Made by a program: the position numbers and the translations under genes. A stretch of DNA of 64,000 bases, taken from contig JARGFM010000006.1 of the NCBI GenBank assembly GCA_029210725.1, forward strand, positions 83,028 to 147,027. Direction: 5' to 3'. Shown one piece after another: positions 43,666 through 53,091 of this stretch; positions within the stretch are counted from its first letter, which is position 1, and every line of letters begins with the position of its first letter. The notes under the pieces were generated by a model that did no database searches, was not told where the DNA came from, and was given only the letters and a program-made list of their open reading frames with translations. The stretch comes from Bacteroidales bacterium (GTDB taxonomy: Bacteria; Bacteroidota; Bacteroidia; Bacteroidales; GCA-2748055).

Positions 43666-44834
43666 TCGCATTTAAACTGGCATATAAAAACCTTTTGGGT
43701 GCAGGCTTGCGGACACTGCTGATTGTCTTTGTCCTTTCGCTGGCCTATGTGCTGATAATCTATATGAACGGGCTCTACCAGGGATGGGACCGGCAGGCCC
43801 GGATCGAAACCATCGCCTGGGAGGTGGCCATGGGACAGTACTGGCATAACAAGTACGATCCCTATGACGCCATGACCCTGACCGATGCCCATGCAAAGGT
43901 CCCGGCCGGACTGGAAGCCAGTGCTTCCGAAGGCAAAACCGCACCGATCCTGGTTACCCAGGCCACCATCTATCCGGAAGGCAGAATGATGGGAGTATTG
44001 CTGAAAGGCATCGATACCCGGCAGAAGATCCTCTCACTTCCCACCGGCCTGCTGGATCCGGATTCAGAGGAGATCACCGCCATAGTGGGAACCCGGCTGG
44101 CCAAATCGGCCGGACTGGAAACCGGAGATTACCTGCTGATCCGCTGGAGGGATGTTCACGGCACCTTTGATGCCACGGAGCTGAAAATTGCAGGAATCTT
44201 CCGTACAAGCGTTCCCGCCGTGGATAAGGGCCAGGTCTGGATCCCGCTGAGCACTCTCCGGAGAATCGCCGGCATGCCCGGAGAAGCCTCCCTGATCGTC
44301 GTAAATGAGTCTCCTGAAGATGAAAGCAGCATCGCCGGCTGGGACTTCAAAGGCCATGACTTCCTTTTCAAAGAGCTGGAAGAAATGATTAAGACCAAAT
44401 CGGTGGGAGGATCCATCTTCTATATCATTATCCTCGCCCTGGCCCTGCTGGCCGTATTCGACACCCAGGTCCTTTCCATCTTCCGCCGTCAGCGTGAAAT
44501 CGGGACTTATATTGCCATGGGGATGACCCGCAGGCAGGTGGTAGGAATCTTTACCGTAGAAGGAGGCATGCATGCCTTCCTCGCTGCCATCCTGGGAGCG
44601 GTTTACGGATTTCCGCTGCTTCTCTGGACCCGGAAAAGCGGCATCAAAATGCCGGAAGGAACCGATGACTTTGGAATGGCCGCCGCTGAACATATGTACC
44701 CCTACTACAGCCTGGCCCTGATCGTGGGGACCATCATCCTGGTGATGCTGGCCACCACCCTGGTCAGTTACCTGCCATCGCGGAAGATCAGTAAAATGAA
44801 TCCCAACGATGCCATAAGGGGTAAAATTCAATAA
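43662..44834 (+). CDS. FtsX/MacB-like ABC permease (first)
   Basis: 390 residues: one N-terminal helix (LGAGLRTLLIVFVLSLAYVL), a large periplasmic domain (about 45-260), and three C-terminal helices around IIILALALLAVFDTQVLSIFRRQREIGTYIAMGMTRR, of which the RQREIGTYIAMGMTR loop is the family mark. It belongs to the LolC/E and MacB type that works on periplasmic substrates or lipoproteins by mechanotransmission. Confidence 0.88.
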   Translation: MIAFKLAYKNLLGAGLRTLLIVFVLSLAYVLIIYMNGLYQGWDRQARIETIAWEVAMGQYWHNKYDPYDAMTLTDAHAKVPAGLEASASEGKTAPILVTQATIYPEGRMMGVLLKGIDTRQKILSLPTGLLDPDSEEITAIVGTRLAKSAGLETGDYLLIRWRDVHGTFDATELKIAGIFRTSVPAVDKGQVWIPLSTLRRIAGMPGEASLIVVNESPEDESSIAGWDFKGHDFLFKELEEMIKTKSVGGSIFYIIILALALLAVFDTQVLSIFRRQREIGTYIAMGMTRRQVVGIFTVEGGMHAFLAAILGAVYGFPLLLWTRKSGIKMPEGTDDFGMAAAEHMYPYYSLALIVGTIILVMLATTLVSYLPSRKISKMNPNDAIRGKIQ

Positions 44835-44850
44835 TTAAAAACGAAAAACC

Positions 44851-46122
44851 ATGTTACGATTTTATATAAAAGGCCTGTTCAGAGACCGTTCCAGGAGCCT
44901 GATGCCCGTGATTGTGGTAGCCATCGGGGTCACTCTGGTGGTCTTGATGCAGTGCTGGGTGACCGGAGTTCTGGGCGATATGATTGTCTTCAATGCCCGC
45001 TTTACCACCGGACATGTAAAGGTAATGAGCAGGGCCTACAGTGAAAATACAGACCAGCAACCAAATGACCTGGCATTGCTGGGCACCGGAGAGATCCTGC
45101 AGATTCTTTCCAGCGAAAACCCCGGCATGGATTGGGTCGAGCGGATCCAGTTCGGTGGACTGGTAGACGCTCCCGACGAAAACGGGGAAACCAGGTCCCA
45201 GGGGCCCGGCGGCGGGATGGCCGTGGACCTGCTCTCGCCCGGTTCCGGAGAGGCAGAAAGGCTGAACCTGGAGAAATCCCTGGTCCGGGGTCGTTTGATC
45301 CGGTCGCCAGAGGAAATAATCCTGAGTGATCAATTTGCTACCAAACTGGAGGTGGAGCCGGGCGATCCGGTGACCCTGATCAGCACCACCATGTACGGGG
45401 CCATGTCCATCACCAATTTTACCGTCTGCGGGACCCTTAATTTTGGTGCTGCAGCTTTGGACCGTGGAGGGATGATCGCTGATATCAGCAGCATTCGGAT
45501 GGCCCTGGATATGCAGGATGCTACCGGCGAAATCCTGGGCTATCTGCCCGGGGGGGAATACGATGATCTGCAGGCTTCTTCCATATCTGCCTCATTTAAT
45601 GAAACTTATTCGGATCCGGAAGATGAATTCTCTCCGCTGATGTTCAGTCTGCGTGAGCAGGGAAGCATGACCATGATCCTGGATCTGGTAGATTATTTCC
45701 GAAGTATAATCATTGGGGTGTTTCTGGTTGCCATGGCCATTGTACTCTGGAATTCCGGATTGCTGGGCGGATTGAGACGCTATGGCGAGATGGGGCTGCG
45801 AATAGCCATGGGCGAAGAGAAAGGGCACATATACAGAAGCCTGATTACCGAATCCGTTTTCATAGGCCTGGCAGGATCCTTTGTGGGTACAGCCTTTGGC
45901 CTGTTTTTTGCTTCACTGTTAACCAGGGGGATCGACTTTGGTGGCATGATGCAAAGCTCCAGCATGATCATGCAGGGAGTGATGAAAGCCCGAATCACAC
46001 CGGAAGCCTATTACATCGGTTTTATTCCCGGGATCTTTGCCACCGCCCTGGGAACCGCCCTGGCAGGGATCGGTATTTTTAAAAGAAAAACTGCACAACT
46101 CTTCAAAGAACTACAGGCATGA
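44851..46122 (+). CDS. FtsX/MacB-like ABC permease (second)
   Basis: 423 residues with the same plan as its neighbour: N-terminal helix, periplasmic domain, and three C-terminal helices with RYGEMGLRIAMGEEKGHIYRSL as the coupling loop. Two unlike permeases with one ATPase suggest a LolCDE-like heterodimer. The stop overlaps the next ATG (4 bp). Confidence 0.88.
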   Translation: MLRFYIKGLFRDRSRSLMPVIVVAIGVTLVVLMQCWVTGVLGDMIVFNARFTTGHVKVMSRAYSENTDQQPNDLALLGTGEILQILSSENPGMDWVERIQFGGLVDAPDENGETRSQGPGGGMAVDLLSPGSGEAERLNLEKSLVRGRLIRSPEEIILSDQFATKLEVEPGDPVTLISTTMYGAMSITNFTVCGTLNFGAAALDRGGMIADISSIRMALDMQDATGEILGYLPGGEYDDLQASSISASFNETYSDPEDEFSPLMFSLREQGSMTMILDLVDYFRSIIIGVFLVAMAIVLWNSGLLGGLRRYGEMGLRIAMGEEKGHIYRSLITESVFIGLAGSFVGTAFGLFFASLLTRGIDFGGMMQSSSMIMQGVMKARITPEAYYIGFIPGIFATALGTALAGIGIFKRKTAQLFKELQA

Positions 46123-46862
46123 CACATTTAAAACATAAAATTCAGATAGTAATCGTATTCACGCTGTTTTACAGTGTATTATGGTCTCAGCCAACAGGAA
46201 ATGAAATCCTCGACAGGATCGATGCCAACATGTCGGCCGAAACCCGTTATGTAAAATCCAAAATGATCATCCATGGTCCGCGCAGCTCACGGACCGTGGA
46301 ATCGGAAAGCTGGGGCCAGGGGGAATCCTCTTTTACGGAATACCTGGCCCCGGCCCGGGAAAAGGGCACCAAGATGCTGAAGCTGGAGGACAAGCTCTGG
46401 ATCTTCTCCCCTTCTACCGACCGGACCATACAGATCTCCGGGCATATGCTCCGCCAGTCGGTGATGGGATCCGACCTCTCTTACGAAGATATGATGGACG
46501 ACAGGAAGCTGAGCGAGGTATATGATGCCGGGGTGGTGGGCTCAGAAACTATAGGTGAATACGATTGCTGGATCGTGGAGATGAATGCCACAGCGGAAGA
46601 TGTGGCCTACCAGATGCGCAAGCTCTGGGTGGACAAGGACCGTTATATTCCCCTTAAAGAAGAACTCTATGCAAAAAGCGGGAAGCTGCTTAAAAAGAAT
46701 GAATTAACTAATATTACACGACATGGTTCCCGCTGGTATCCCGGTAAAATGACCTTCAAGGATATGCTAAAACAGGGTGCTGGAACCGAGTTTATAATTG
46801 ATGAAATTCAATTTGATGTGGAGATCCCGGAACATATTCTGAGCAAAGCATCCCTAAGATAA
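46119..46862 (+). CDS. outer-membrane lipoprotein-sorting protein (LolA-like)
   Basis: 247 residues with an N-terminal signal-like helix and a LolA/LolB-like fold: EILDRIDANMSAETRYVKSKM, EYLAPAREKGTKMLKLEDKLWIFSPSTDRT (ends are diagnostic), GSDLSYEDMMDDR and LKEELYAKSGKLLKKNELT. Proteins of this group (COG2834) occur with such ABC systems and probably carry a lipid or lipoprotein across the periplasm. Last gene of the unit or followed 5 bp later by the TIM-barrel gene. Confidence 0.87.
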   Translation: MTHLKHKIQIVIVFTLFYSVLWSQPTGNEILDRIDANMSAETRYVKSKMIIHGPRSSRTVESESWGQGESSFTEYLAPAREKGTKMLKLEDKLWIFSPSTDRTIQISGHMLRQSVMGSDLSYEDMMDDRKLSEVYDAGVVGSETIGEYDCWIVEMNATAEDVAYQMRKLWVDKDRYIPLKEELYAKSGKLLKKNELTNITRHGSRWYPGKMTFKDMLKQGAGTEFIIDEIQFDVEIPEHILSKASLR

Positions 46863-46867
46863 TTTTC

Positions 46868-47758
46868 ATGAAAAGACGACAATTTATTCAGCATACAGGA
46901 ACAGCTGCAGGCGCCATGCTTGCAGTTCCATCCTTATTTCCGGCCTGCTCCGGATACGACCCTATGTCGCGTATCGGTCTGACCACAGTGGTCTTCCGAA
47001 ACCGTTTCTTCAGTACCAATCCCGATGTAAGCGGAGAAGTACTCAGCCTGGAAAAAATCCCGGAATACTTCCGGGATCGTTTTGGAATCTATCAGCCTGA
47101 ATTCTGGTCCAAACATTTTGAATCCAGGGAAAAGTCCTACCTGAAAGATGTGAAGAGTGCCCTGGATAAAAATCACTGCCGCTTAATCAATATCCAGGCT
47201 GATACCCCGGGAAAAGATATGTCCGATCCGGAAAACAGCAGTCTGGCCGTAGAGGAGATCAAAGAATGGATTGATTTGGGAGCCTATCTAGGAGCCAGAA
47301 TGGTTCGTGGCAGTTTCATGCAGCAATCTCTGGAGGAAGGCATAAAATCAACCAGAAAGTTAGTCAGCTATGCCGCCGGCAAAGGTCTTGTTTTCCTGTC
47401 CGAAAATCATTTTGACCTGATGTCAGATCCGGAAAAGCATGTAAAGGTGGCCCGGGAAGTCGATGACCGTAATTTTGGTTTGCTGGCCGACTTCGGAAAC
47501 TATCCCGAGTCGACCGACAAATATGAAGCCCTCCGGATGATCGCCCCCTATACCCGGCTGGTCTCGGCCAAAACTCATGGCTTTAATGAGAATTATGAAC
47601 ATACCGGATTCGATTTCGATCGCTGCGTAAGAATCATGGAAAAAGTCGGCTTTAAAGGAGTCTATTCCCTGGAACAGTGGGAAGATGGCTTGCCCGCTTA
47701 CGATTTTGAAAGAATCGTTGACTGGATGATTGAACATGTTATAGCCAATACGACCTGA
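46868..47758 (+). CDS. exported sugar phosphate isomerase/epimerase-like TIM-barrel protein
   Basis: 296 residues. The N-terminus MKRRQFIQHTGTAAGAML looks like a Tat signal (RRQF), and PACS at about 25-28 could be a lipobox. The rest fits the xylose isomerase-like TIM barrel (IGLTTVVFRNRF, INIQADTPG, LSENHFDLMSDP, LLADFGNYPES, AKTHGFNEN, YSLEQWEDGLP). Such Tat-exported isomerase-like proteins are common in Bacteroidota and probably act on sugars in the periplasm. Confidence 0.82.
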   Translation: MKRRQFIQHTGTAAGAMLAVPSLFPACSGYDPMSRIGLTTVVFRNRFFSTNPDVSGEVLSLEKIPEYFRDRFGIYQPEFWSKHFESREKSYLKDVKSALDKNHCRLINIQADTPGKDMSDPENSSLAVEEIKEWIDLGAYLGARMVRGSFMQQSLEEGIKSTRKLVSYAAGKGLVFLSENHFDLMSDPEKHVKVAREVDDRNFGLLADFGNYPESTDKYEALRMIAPYTRLVSAKTHGFNENYEHTGFDFDRCVRIMEKVGFKGVYSLEQWEDGLPAYDFERIVDWMIEHVIANTT

Positions 47759-47773
47759 ATCTGAATTCTCAGG

Positions 47774-48214
47774 TTAGCGGGTCAGGGCCATGGACATAGA
47801 GAAAAGGATCAGAAAGAGAGAGGTTCCGAAATAGAACAGAGAGGCTCTGAATTTCCGGCGGGGATCTTTGGACTTTTTTATATAGACCCTGCCCAATTGT
47901 GTCAGGAAAAGAGCAAAAATCATCAGGGCGATATGTTCAATGGCCCAGAACCTGAGAGATGCATCGTTTTGAGTGTTTGGGACTTCCCAAACCGGCCCTT
48001 CCAGCTCGGAACGAAGCAGGTAATAAACCAGGAATCCAAGGATTAGCTGCAGATAAAGGGCCACATTGAATATCAGGGAAAGCACCTGATCATCTCTTCC
48101 GTATTCTGTCTTCCTGACCAGTCCCCGGATCGACATAACAATGGTGGCGATGCCGGCAAGCAGGGTAATGGAACTGATGATAATATGGATCTTAAAAGCT
48201 AAGGAGTAAATCAT
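47774..48214 (-). CDS. small four-helix membrane protein
   Basis: 146 residues from MIYSLAFKIHIIISS; a start nine codons earlier is possible. Four hydrophobic helices are visible (about 5-27, 45-65, 90-110, 120-140) with conserved-looking His in FKIHI and AIEHIALM, positions that could bind haem in a cytochrome b-like fold. I do not recognise the family. It follows a hairpin that probably ends the histidine kinase transcript. Confidence 0.7.
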   Translation of the reverse strand: MIYSLAFKIHIIISSITLLAGIATIVMSIRGLVRKTEYGRDDQVLSLIFNVALYLQLILGFLVYYLLRSELEGPVWEVPNTQNDASLRFWAIEHIALMIFALFLTQLGRVYIKKSKDPRRKFRASLFYFGTSLFLILFSMSMALTR

Positions 48215-48230
48215 AGGAACACGAAAATAA

Positions 48231-48268
48231 AAAAAAACCACCCGATTTCCACCCCAGATGGTTTTTTT
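48231..48268 (-). terminator. probable terminator of the two-component operon
   Basis: AAAAAAACCA (48231-48240) and TGGTTTTTTT (48259-48268) are perfect inverted repeats around an 18-nt loop. Read on the minus strand it ends in a long T run, fitting the end of the histidine kinase transcript. Confidence 0.6.
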
Positions 48269-48352
48269 AATCCAATTTAGCTATGTTGTTACCTTTTACC
48301 TGATAACTACCCTACAAGTATAAAACCAAATTCTGAAGATATTCTGAAGAGC

Positions 48353-49618
48353 TTACTCCGGCAGGACTATCTTAAATGTATGCTTTTGATTTTCAAAGGT
48401 ATAATTAATTTTATATCCATAGTTTTCACATACTTTTTTCACCAGCGATAAGCCAAGGCCAAAATTACCGCTTCGCCTGATGTCCCTGACAAAGCGTGTA
48501 AACAGCTCCTCCTGGCTAAAGGCCAGAGGAGGACCGTCATTTCTTATGATCAGGCTTCCCGGCCTGGTTTCCAGAACAATAGTGCCACCCTCAACATTAT
48601 GTACGATCGCATTTTTAAGGAGGTTGGCTGCCAGCAGGTCTGCCAGTCCCTGGTCCATCAAAAGGACCTGTCCCCCATCCTGAAAATGCTTCTCAATTTT
48701 AATATTTCTCAACTCTATGTATTCCTGTAACAAATCCAGGTGGCCTTCCAGAAGTCTGCTCAGTCCGATCTCCTCTTTTTCCGTGAATTGCCTGTTTTCA
48801 ATGCGCGTAATCAGGGTCAGCGTGGAATTGAGTCTCGACAACTGATGCACACTGGTGTTGATGGCCTCCAGGCATTTCATCTCCTCCTCGCCCAGGTTTT
48901 TCGACTGAATCAGCAACTCGGTCTTGGACTTGATAACTGCAAGGGGTGTTTGCAATTCATGGGTGGTATGATCGGTATACTCCTTCAGCTCTTTATAATC
49001 GTTTGCCAGCCGCCGGGTCATTACTTCCAGCACCTGCTTCAGTTCATCAAACTCCTGGATATCCTGCTCTCCCAGTATCACGGGCTCTTTCGTGGTTTCG
49101 AAACGTTTCAGCTTCTCAATGGCTTCAAAAAAATCCCGCCATAAACTGGCAAAAATGAATCTGTTCAGAATGAATATCCCGGTCAGAAAAAGAATGACCA
49201 TCAGGGTAATCATCAGCGTCACCCGCTCCACGAGTTTATCCGAAGGGGTCGTGGATTTGTAGATTTTTACCAGGAATAAACGACCCTCCTTTATAAAATT
49301 GAACTGCAGGTAACGAAAGGTCCTGAATTGCTCATCCTTTACATCCAGCATCAGAGTATCTCCAAAAATATCCTCTGCCTGAACATGCTCGTCCACCTCC
49401 TGAATCCAGACAGAATCCAGCCCCGGTATCGATCTGAGTTCCGCCCCGTCATTATGCTCCAGATAATCTTCCACAAGCTCCTTCAAATCGCCCAGCTCCC
49501 TGTCCAGGTTGGACAGGCTCATGTTCTTCAGTACCTGAAAAAAGATGACCCCCATGATAAAAAACAGAAACAGGGATAAGGTGGCAATCAGAAGTGTGGA
49601 CTTGGTAAGGAGTTTCAT
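48353..49618 (-). CDS. sensor histidine kinase
   Basis: 421 residues. A first membrane helix (about 8-28) and a second (about 130-155) enclose a periplasmic sensor domain, followed by a HAMP-like linker. The phospho-acceptor is His in HTTHELQTPLAVIKSK, the N box is LLAANLLKNAIVHN, and the G box FGLGLSLVKKVCENYGY. The N-terminal sensor is not recognised. It is encoded 5 bp behind its response regulator. Confidence 0.92.
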   Translation of the reverse strand: MKLLTKSTLLIATLSLFLFFIMGVIFFQVLKNMSLSNLDRELGDLKELVEDYLEHNDGAELRSIPGLDSVWIQEVDEHVQAEDIFGDTLMLDVKDEQFRTFRYLQFNFIKEGRLFLVKIYKSTTPSDKLVERVTLMITLMVILFLTGIFILNRFIFASLWRDFFEAIEKLKRFETTKEPVILGEQDIQEFDELKQVLEVMTRRLANDYKELKEYTDHTTHELQTPLAVIKSKTELLIQSKNLGEEEMKCLEAINTSVHQLSRLNSTLTLITRIENRQFTEKEEIGLSRLLEGHLDLLQEYIELRNIKIEKHFQDGGQVLLMDQGLADLLAANLLKNAIVHNVEGGTIVLETRPGSLIIRNDGPPLAFSQEELFTRFVRDIRRSGNFGLGLSLVKKVCENYGYKINYTFENQKHTFKIVLPE

Positions 49619-49623
49619 GGTTC

Positions 49624-50301
49624 TTAATCAAGAGAAAATTTGTAACCTATCCCGTATATGTTCTGCACATAATCGGGACAGCCCGCATCCATCAGCTTCC
49701 GTCTCAGATTTTTCAAATGTGTATAGACAAAATCGTAGGATCCGTAATCACCTCCGTACTCACCCCACAAATAGTCGGCAATTCCCTCCTTGGTCACCAC
49801 CCGGTTGCGGTTGGCCATGAAATAGAGAAGCAGATCCATTTCTTTCTGGGTCAGGTCGACCGGCTTTTCATCCACATAGCAGGTACGCTCTTCCGGTTCC
49901 ACCTTGATCCGGTCAAAACGTAGCATCTCACCCCCTTTTAAACGCGTACGCCGGATAACCGAGTGTACCCGGGCCGCCAGTTCAGATAAATGAAAAGGCT
50001 TTACCAGGTAATCATCGGCCCCGGCATCAAGCCCTTCCACCCTTTGTTCAATCGCATTCCTGGCTGAGATGATAATAATCCCCGATTTTGATTCATTTTC
50101 CCTGGCAAGCCTCACCAGGCCGAGTCCGTCTCCATCAGGCAGGTTAAGATCGATCAGCATACAGAGATAATCATGTTTGTCAAGTACGGCGGCCCCTGTA
50201 TGATAATCCGGAGCCCGCTCGCACCTGAAGCCCTCCATCTCCAAATAGGAAACCATCGAATCCATTAAAGAGGTCTCATCCTCTACAATTAGTATCTGCA
50301 T
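49624..50301 (-). CDS. OmpR-family response regulator
   Basis: 225 residues from MQILIVEDETSLMDSM; a much longer frame to 50586 would run antisense through the divergent gene and is rejected. The receiver has the acidic pair in VEDE, the phospho-Asp in LIDLNLPDGDG (about 51) and the Lys in DDYLVKPFHLSEL. The C-terminal winged helix has LTQKEMDLLLYFMANRNRVVT and YVQNIYGIGYKFS. Partner of the adjacent kinase. It is divergent from the VPS10-like gene with a 67-bp gap. Confidence 0.94.
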   Translation of the reverse strand: MQILIVEDETSLMDSMVSYLEMEGFRCERAPDYHTGAAVLDKHDYLCMLIDLNLPDGDGLGLVRLARENESKSGIIIISARNAIEQRVEGLDAGADDYLVKPFHLSELAARVHSVIRRTRLKGGEMLRFDRIKVEPEERTCYVDEKPVDLTQKEMDLLLYFMANRNRVVTKEGIADYLWGEYGGDYGSYDFVYTHLKNLRRKLMDAGCPDYVQNIYGIGYKFSLD

Positions 50302-50368
50302 GCCATTGGATTTGCGACAAAATAACAAAAACTTAACTAAATTAGCTCTTAAACCCATCCATGAATCC

Positions 50369-52702
50369 ATGAAAAGATATTTCCTTATCACCTTTCTTCT
50401 GACAGGAGGAATCACCCTCATGGCCCAGGTAAAAGCACCCGTACTCAGCGGCCGGGAGAAACTCAGCATGTACCAAAGCCATGAAGAGATGCGAAGCTCC
50501 TCTTCATACGGGGATTTGCACTGGCAATTTATCGGACCCACCAATATTAGTGGTCGTTGCACTGACGTGGAAGCCATAGGACCCAAGGGGCAAAACTATA
50601 CCATCTGGGTAGCCACAGCCTCCGGCGGGGTGTGGAAAAGCACCAATGAGGGGGTTACATTTGAAGCTGTATTTGAGCAGCAGGGCACTTCCACCATCGG
50701 CGATCTGGCGATTTCACCCTCCAATCCGGAAATCGTATGGGCAGGGACCGGCGAAGCAAACATTTTCAGATCGTCCAATCCCGGTTGCGGGATCTGGAAA
50801 ACTACAGACGGGGGCGAGACCTGGGCACATATGGGCCTCGAGGAGACTTTTACCATTTCCCGGATCCTGGTCCACCCGGAAAACCCGGATATCGTCTATG
50901 TGGCAGCTTCGGGACACGAGTGGACAGAAAACAAGGAGCGTGGACTTTATAAGACCACCGACGGAGGAGAAAACTGGAAGAAGATATTCTACAAAGGCCC
51001 TGAAAGCGGGATCAGCGACCTGCTGATGGATCCCCGCGATCCGGAGGTTCTCTATGCAACCACCTGGCAGCGTACCCGTTTGAAGTGGAACGATCCGCGT
51101 ACCTACGAAAGTTACAAGAACAACGGGGTATGGAAGACCACCAATGGCGGCTCGAACTGGAAGCAGCTCACCCGGGGCCTTCCTGAATCCAGACACATGG
51201 GTCGCACCGGAATTGATGTGGCACGCTCCAATCCGGATGTGGTATATGCCTTTGTGGATGATTATGAGATCGCTTTCAAGGCCGAAGAGGGAGAACTGGA
51301 TTCCTATGGACGGCCCCGTGCGGATGTGATCAAGGGAGCCACCCTCTACCGGTCCGACGATGCCGGTGAAAACTGGAGACAGGTGAGCGGCCTTACCGAA
51401 GAAACAAAGAAATATATGTCGGGGCATTCAGGCACTTATGGCTGGGTTTTCGGTCAGATGCGCGTGGACCCCAATGACGAGAACCGGATCTATACCCTTG
51501 GGCTGTGGATCAATATCTCCAGCGACGGAGGGGCCACCTTTGACCCCATCAGGGGGAAGATTCATGCCGATCAGCACGGTATGTGGATCGATCCCGGTAA
51601 CTCCAACTATATCCTTGCCGCCCACGATGGGGGTATCAGTGTCTCTTATGACAAGGGCGAAAACTGGCGGAACCTGATCAAAGAGCTCCCGCTGGCGCAA
51701 TTCTATAATGTGGAATTTGATCACAGTAATCCCTTCCGGGTGTTTGGTTCTGTCCAGGACCATCATAGCTTCTACAGCGAAGTGGATCTTTCCCGGGGAA
51801 GGGATCACATACCTCCTTCCGAATGGGAATATACCCTGGGAGCCGAGGGAAGTACCCATGTGGTGGATCCAAGAGACAACAACTCCATATATGCGTCTCT
51901 TTTTTACGGGAAACTGGCCAAAGCCACCGTGGATGGCTATCCCGATGATATGGAATGGGTCTTGCCCTCAACCTTCCCGGAGGAGCCTGAATTCAGGGGA
52001 CAGTGGATGGCTCCCACCCTGCTTTCCAATCACAATCCGGATATCGTCTATCACGGGGTTCAGCATGTGTTGAAGTCCACGGATAAAGGTGGAACCTGGG
52101 AACAGATCAGCCCTGATCTCACCTATAACGATCCGGAAAAACAGGGAGATATCAGCTACCAGACCATCACCGCACTGGAGGAGTCGACCTTTAACTCTAA
52201 ACTTCTTTATGCCGGTACTGACGATGGCAGACTCTGGAGAACCAGAGACGGAGGAAAAACCTGGGAAGATATCCGCAAGGAGCCCCTGCCAGTCAAATGG
52301 ATCTCGAGGATCGTGGCCTCGCAGTACAATTTCGGCACCGTTTACCTCACCCAGACCGGACGCAGGGATGATGATGCTGCCGTTTACATCTGGCGCTCTT
52401 CCGATTTTGGCAACACCTGGGAAGACATTTCTTCCAATGTTCCGGCCGGACCGGTCAATGTGATCCGGGAAGATCCGGAAAAGGAAGATATCCTGTACCT
52501 GGGAACCGATGTGGGAGTCTATGTTTCAAAAGATAAGGGAAAGAGCTGGGAAGTACTGGGCAATCTTCCCTGCACTTATGTACATGATCTGGCCATTCAT
52601 CCACGCGAAAACATGATTTTAGCTGCCACCCATGGCCGGGGTATGTTTGTTTTGGATGCCAACCCGGTTAACCAGGAAAAAAAAGATAATAAAGAACCAT
52701 AA
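50369..52702 (+). CDS. exported VPS10/sortilin-like BNR-repeat protein
   Basis: 777 residues from MKRYFLITFLLTGGITLMAQ, a signal peptide. The chain consists of BNR-type beta-propeller repeats with the Asp-box SxDxGxTW: GGVWKSTNEG, GIWKTTDGGETW, GLYKTTDGGENW, GVWKTTNGGSNW, LYRSDDAGENW, VLKSTDKGGTW, LWRTRDGGKTW, IWRSSDFGNTW, VYVSKDKGKSW. Relatives of about 1000 residues usually have an extra C-terminal domain that is absent here. Probably a periplasmic or surface protein of unknown ligand or hydrolase activity. Sialidase activity is not implied. Confidence 0.85.
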   Translation: MKRYFLITFLLTGGITLMAQVKAPVLSGREKLSMYQSHEEMRSSSSYGDLHWQFIGPTNISGRCTDVEAIGPKGQNYTIWVATASGGVWKSTNEGVTFEAVFEQQGTSTIGDLAISPSNPEIVWAGTGEANIFRSSNPGCGIWKTTDGGETWAHMGLEETFTISRILVHPENPDIVYVAASGHEWTENKERGLYKTTDGGENWKKIFYKGPESGISDLLMDPRDPEVLYATTWQRTRLKWNDPRTYESYKNNGVWKTTNGGSNWKQLTRGLPESRHMGRTGIDVARSNPDVVYAFVDDYEIAFKAEEGELDSYGRPRADVIKGATLYRSDDAGENWRQVSGLTEETKKYMSGHSGTYGWVFGQMRVDPNDENRIYTLGLWINISSDGGATFDPIRGKIHADQHGMWIDPGNSNYILAAHDGGISVSYDKGENWRNLIKELPLAQFYNVEFDHSNPFRVFGSVQDHHSFYSEVDLSRGRDHIPPSEWEYTLGAEGSTHVVDPRDNNSIYASLFYGKLAKATVDGYPDDMEWVLPSTFPEEPEFRGQWMAPTLLSNHNPDIVYHGVQHVLKSTDKGGTWEQISPDLTYNDPEKQGDISYQTITALEESTFNSKLLYAGTDDGRLWRTRDGGKTWEDIRKEPLPVKWISRIVASQYNFGTVYLTQTGRRDDDAAVYIWRSSDFGNTWEDISSNVPAGPVNVIREDPEKEDILYLGTDVGVYVSKDKGKSWEVLGNLPCTYVHDLAIHPRENMILAATHGRGMFVLDANPVNQEKKDNKEP

Positions 52703-52704
52703 GC

Positions 52705-53043
52705 ATGTACACCATTTATCACAATCCCCGCTGCAAAAAGAGCCGGGCAGCTTTGCAATATGCCCTGATTAAAAAGCTGGATATTCAGATACGTGAATAC
52801 CTGAAAGATCCCCTATCGGAAGAGGAACTGACAGCCCTGGTCATGAAACTTCACATCAAACCCTTTGAGCTGGTCAGAACCCGGGAAGAGGTCTATAAAA
52901 AGGAGTTGAAAGGCCTGAACCTGAATGACGAAGAATGGATCAAAGTGATGGTCGAAAATCCAAAGCTGATTCACCGGCCCATTGTGGAGGGGAAGTACAA
53001 AGCAGTGGTGGGCGATCCCCCTGAAAACATCGATCAGCTCTGA
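52705..53043 (+). CDS. ArsC/Spx-like thioredoxin-fold protein
   Basis: 112 residues beginning MYTIYHNPRCKKSRAALQY, with the single catalytic Cys at 10 in NPRCKKSR, then LKDPLSEEEL, NPKLIHRPIV and the terminal VGDPPE. This matches glutaredoxin-dependent arsenate reductase and its relatives YffB/Spx. With no ars genes nearby, arsenate reduction is only one option. It starts 2 bp after the VPS10-like stop. Confidence 0.85.
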   Translation: MYTIYHNPRCKKSRAALQYALIKKLDIQIREYLKDPLSEEELTALVMKLHIKPFELVRTREEVYKKELKGLNLNDEEWIKVMVENPKLIHRPIVEGKYKAVVGDPPENIDQL

Positions 53044-53055
53044 GCAACCTTTTAT

Positions 53056-53088
53056 CTTCACTTTGCGTATGTATGGTATAAAGTGAAG
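53056..53088 (+). promoter_or_regulatory. 9-bp inverted repeat just upstream of the CAP-like lipoprotein
   Basis: CTTCACTTT (53056-53064) and AAAGTGAAG (53080-53088) are perfect inverted copies with a 15-nt loop, ending 3 bp before the ATG at 53092. It could be an operator or an RNA hairpin that hides the start. It is not followed by a T run. Confidence 0.45.
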
Positions 53089-53091
53089 AAC

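Noticed and set aside
50302..50586. 95-codon N-terminal extension of the response regulator
   Set aside because: It runs antisense through the signal peptide region of the VPS10-like gene; OmpR-type proteins start at MQILIVEDE.
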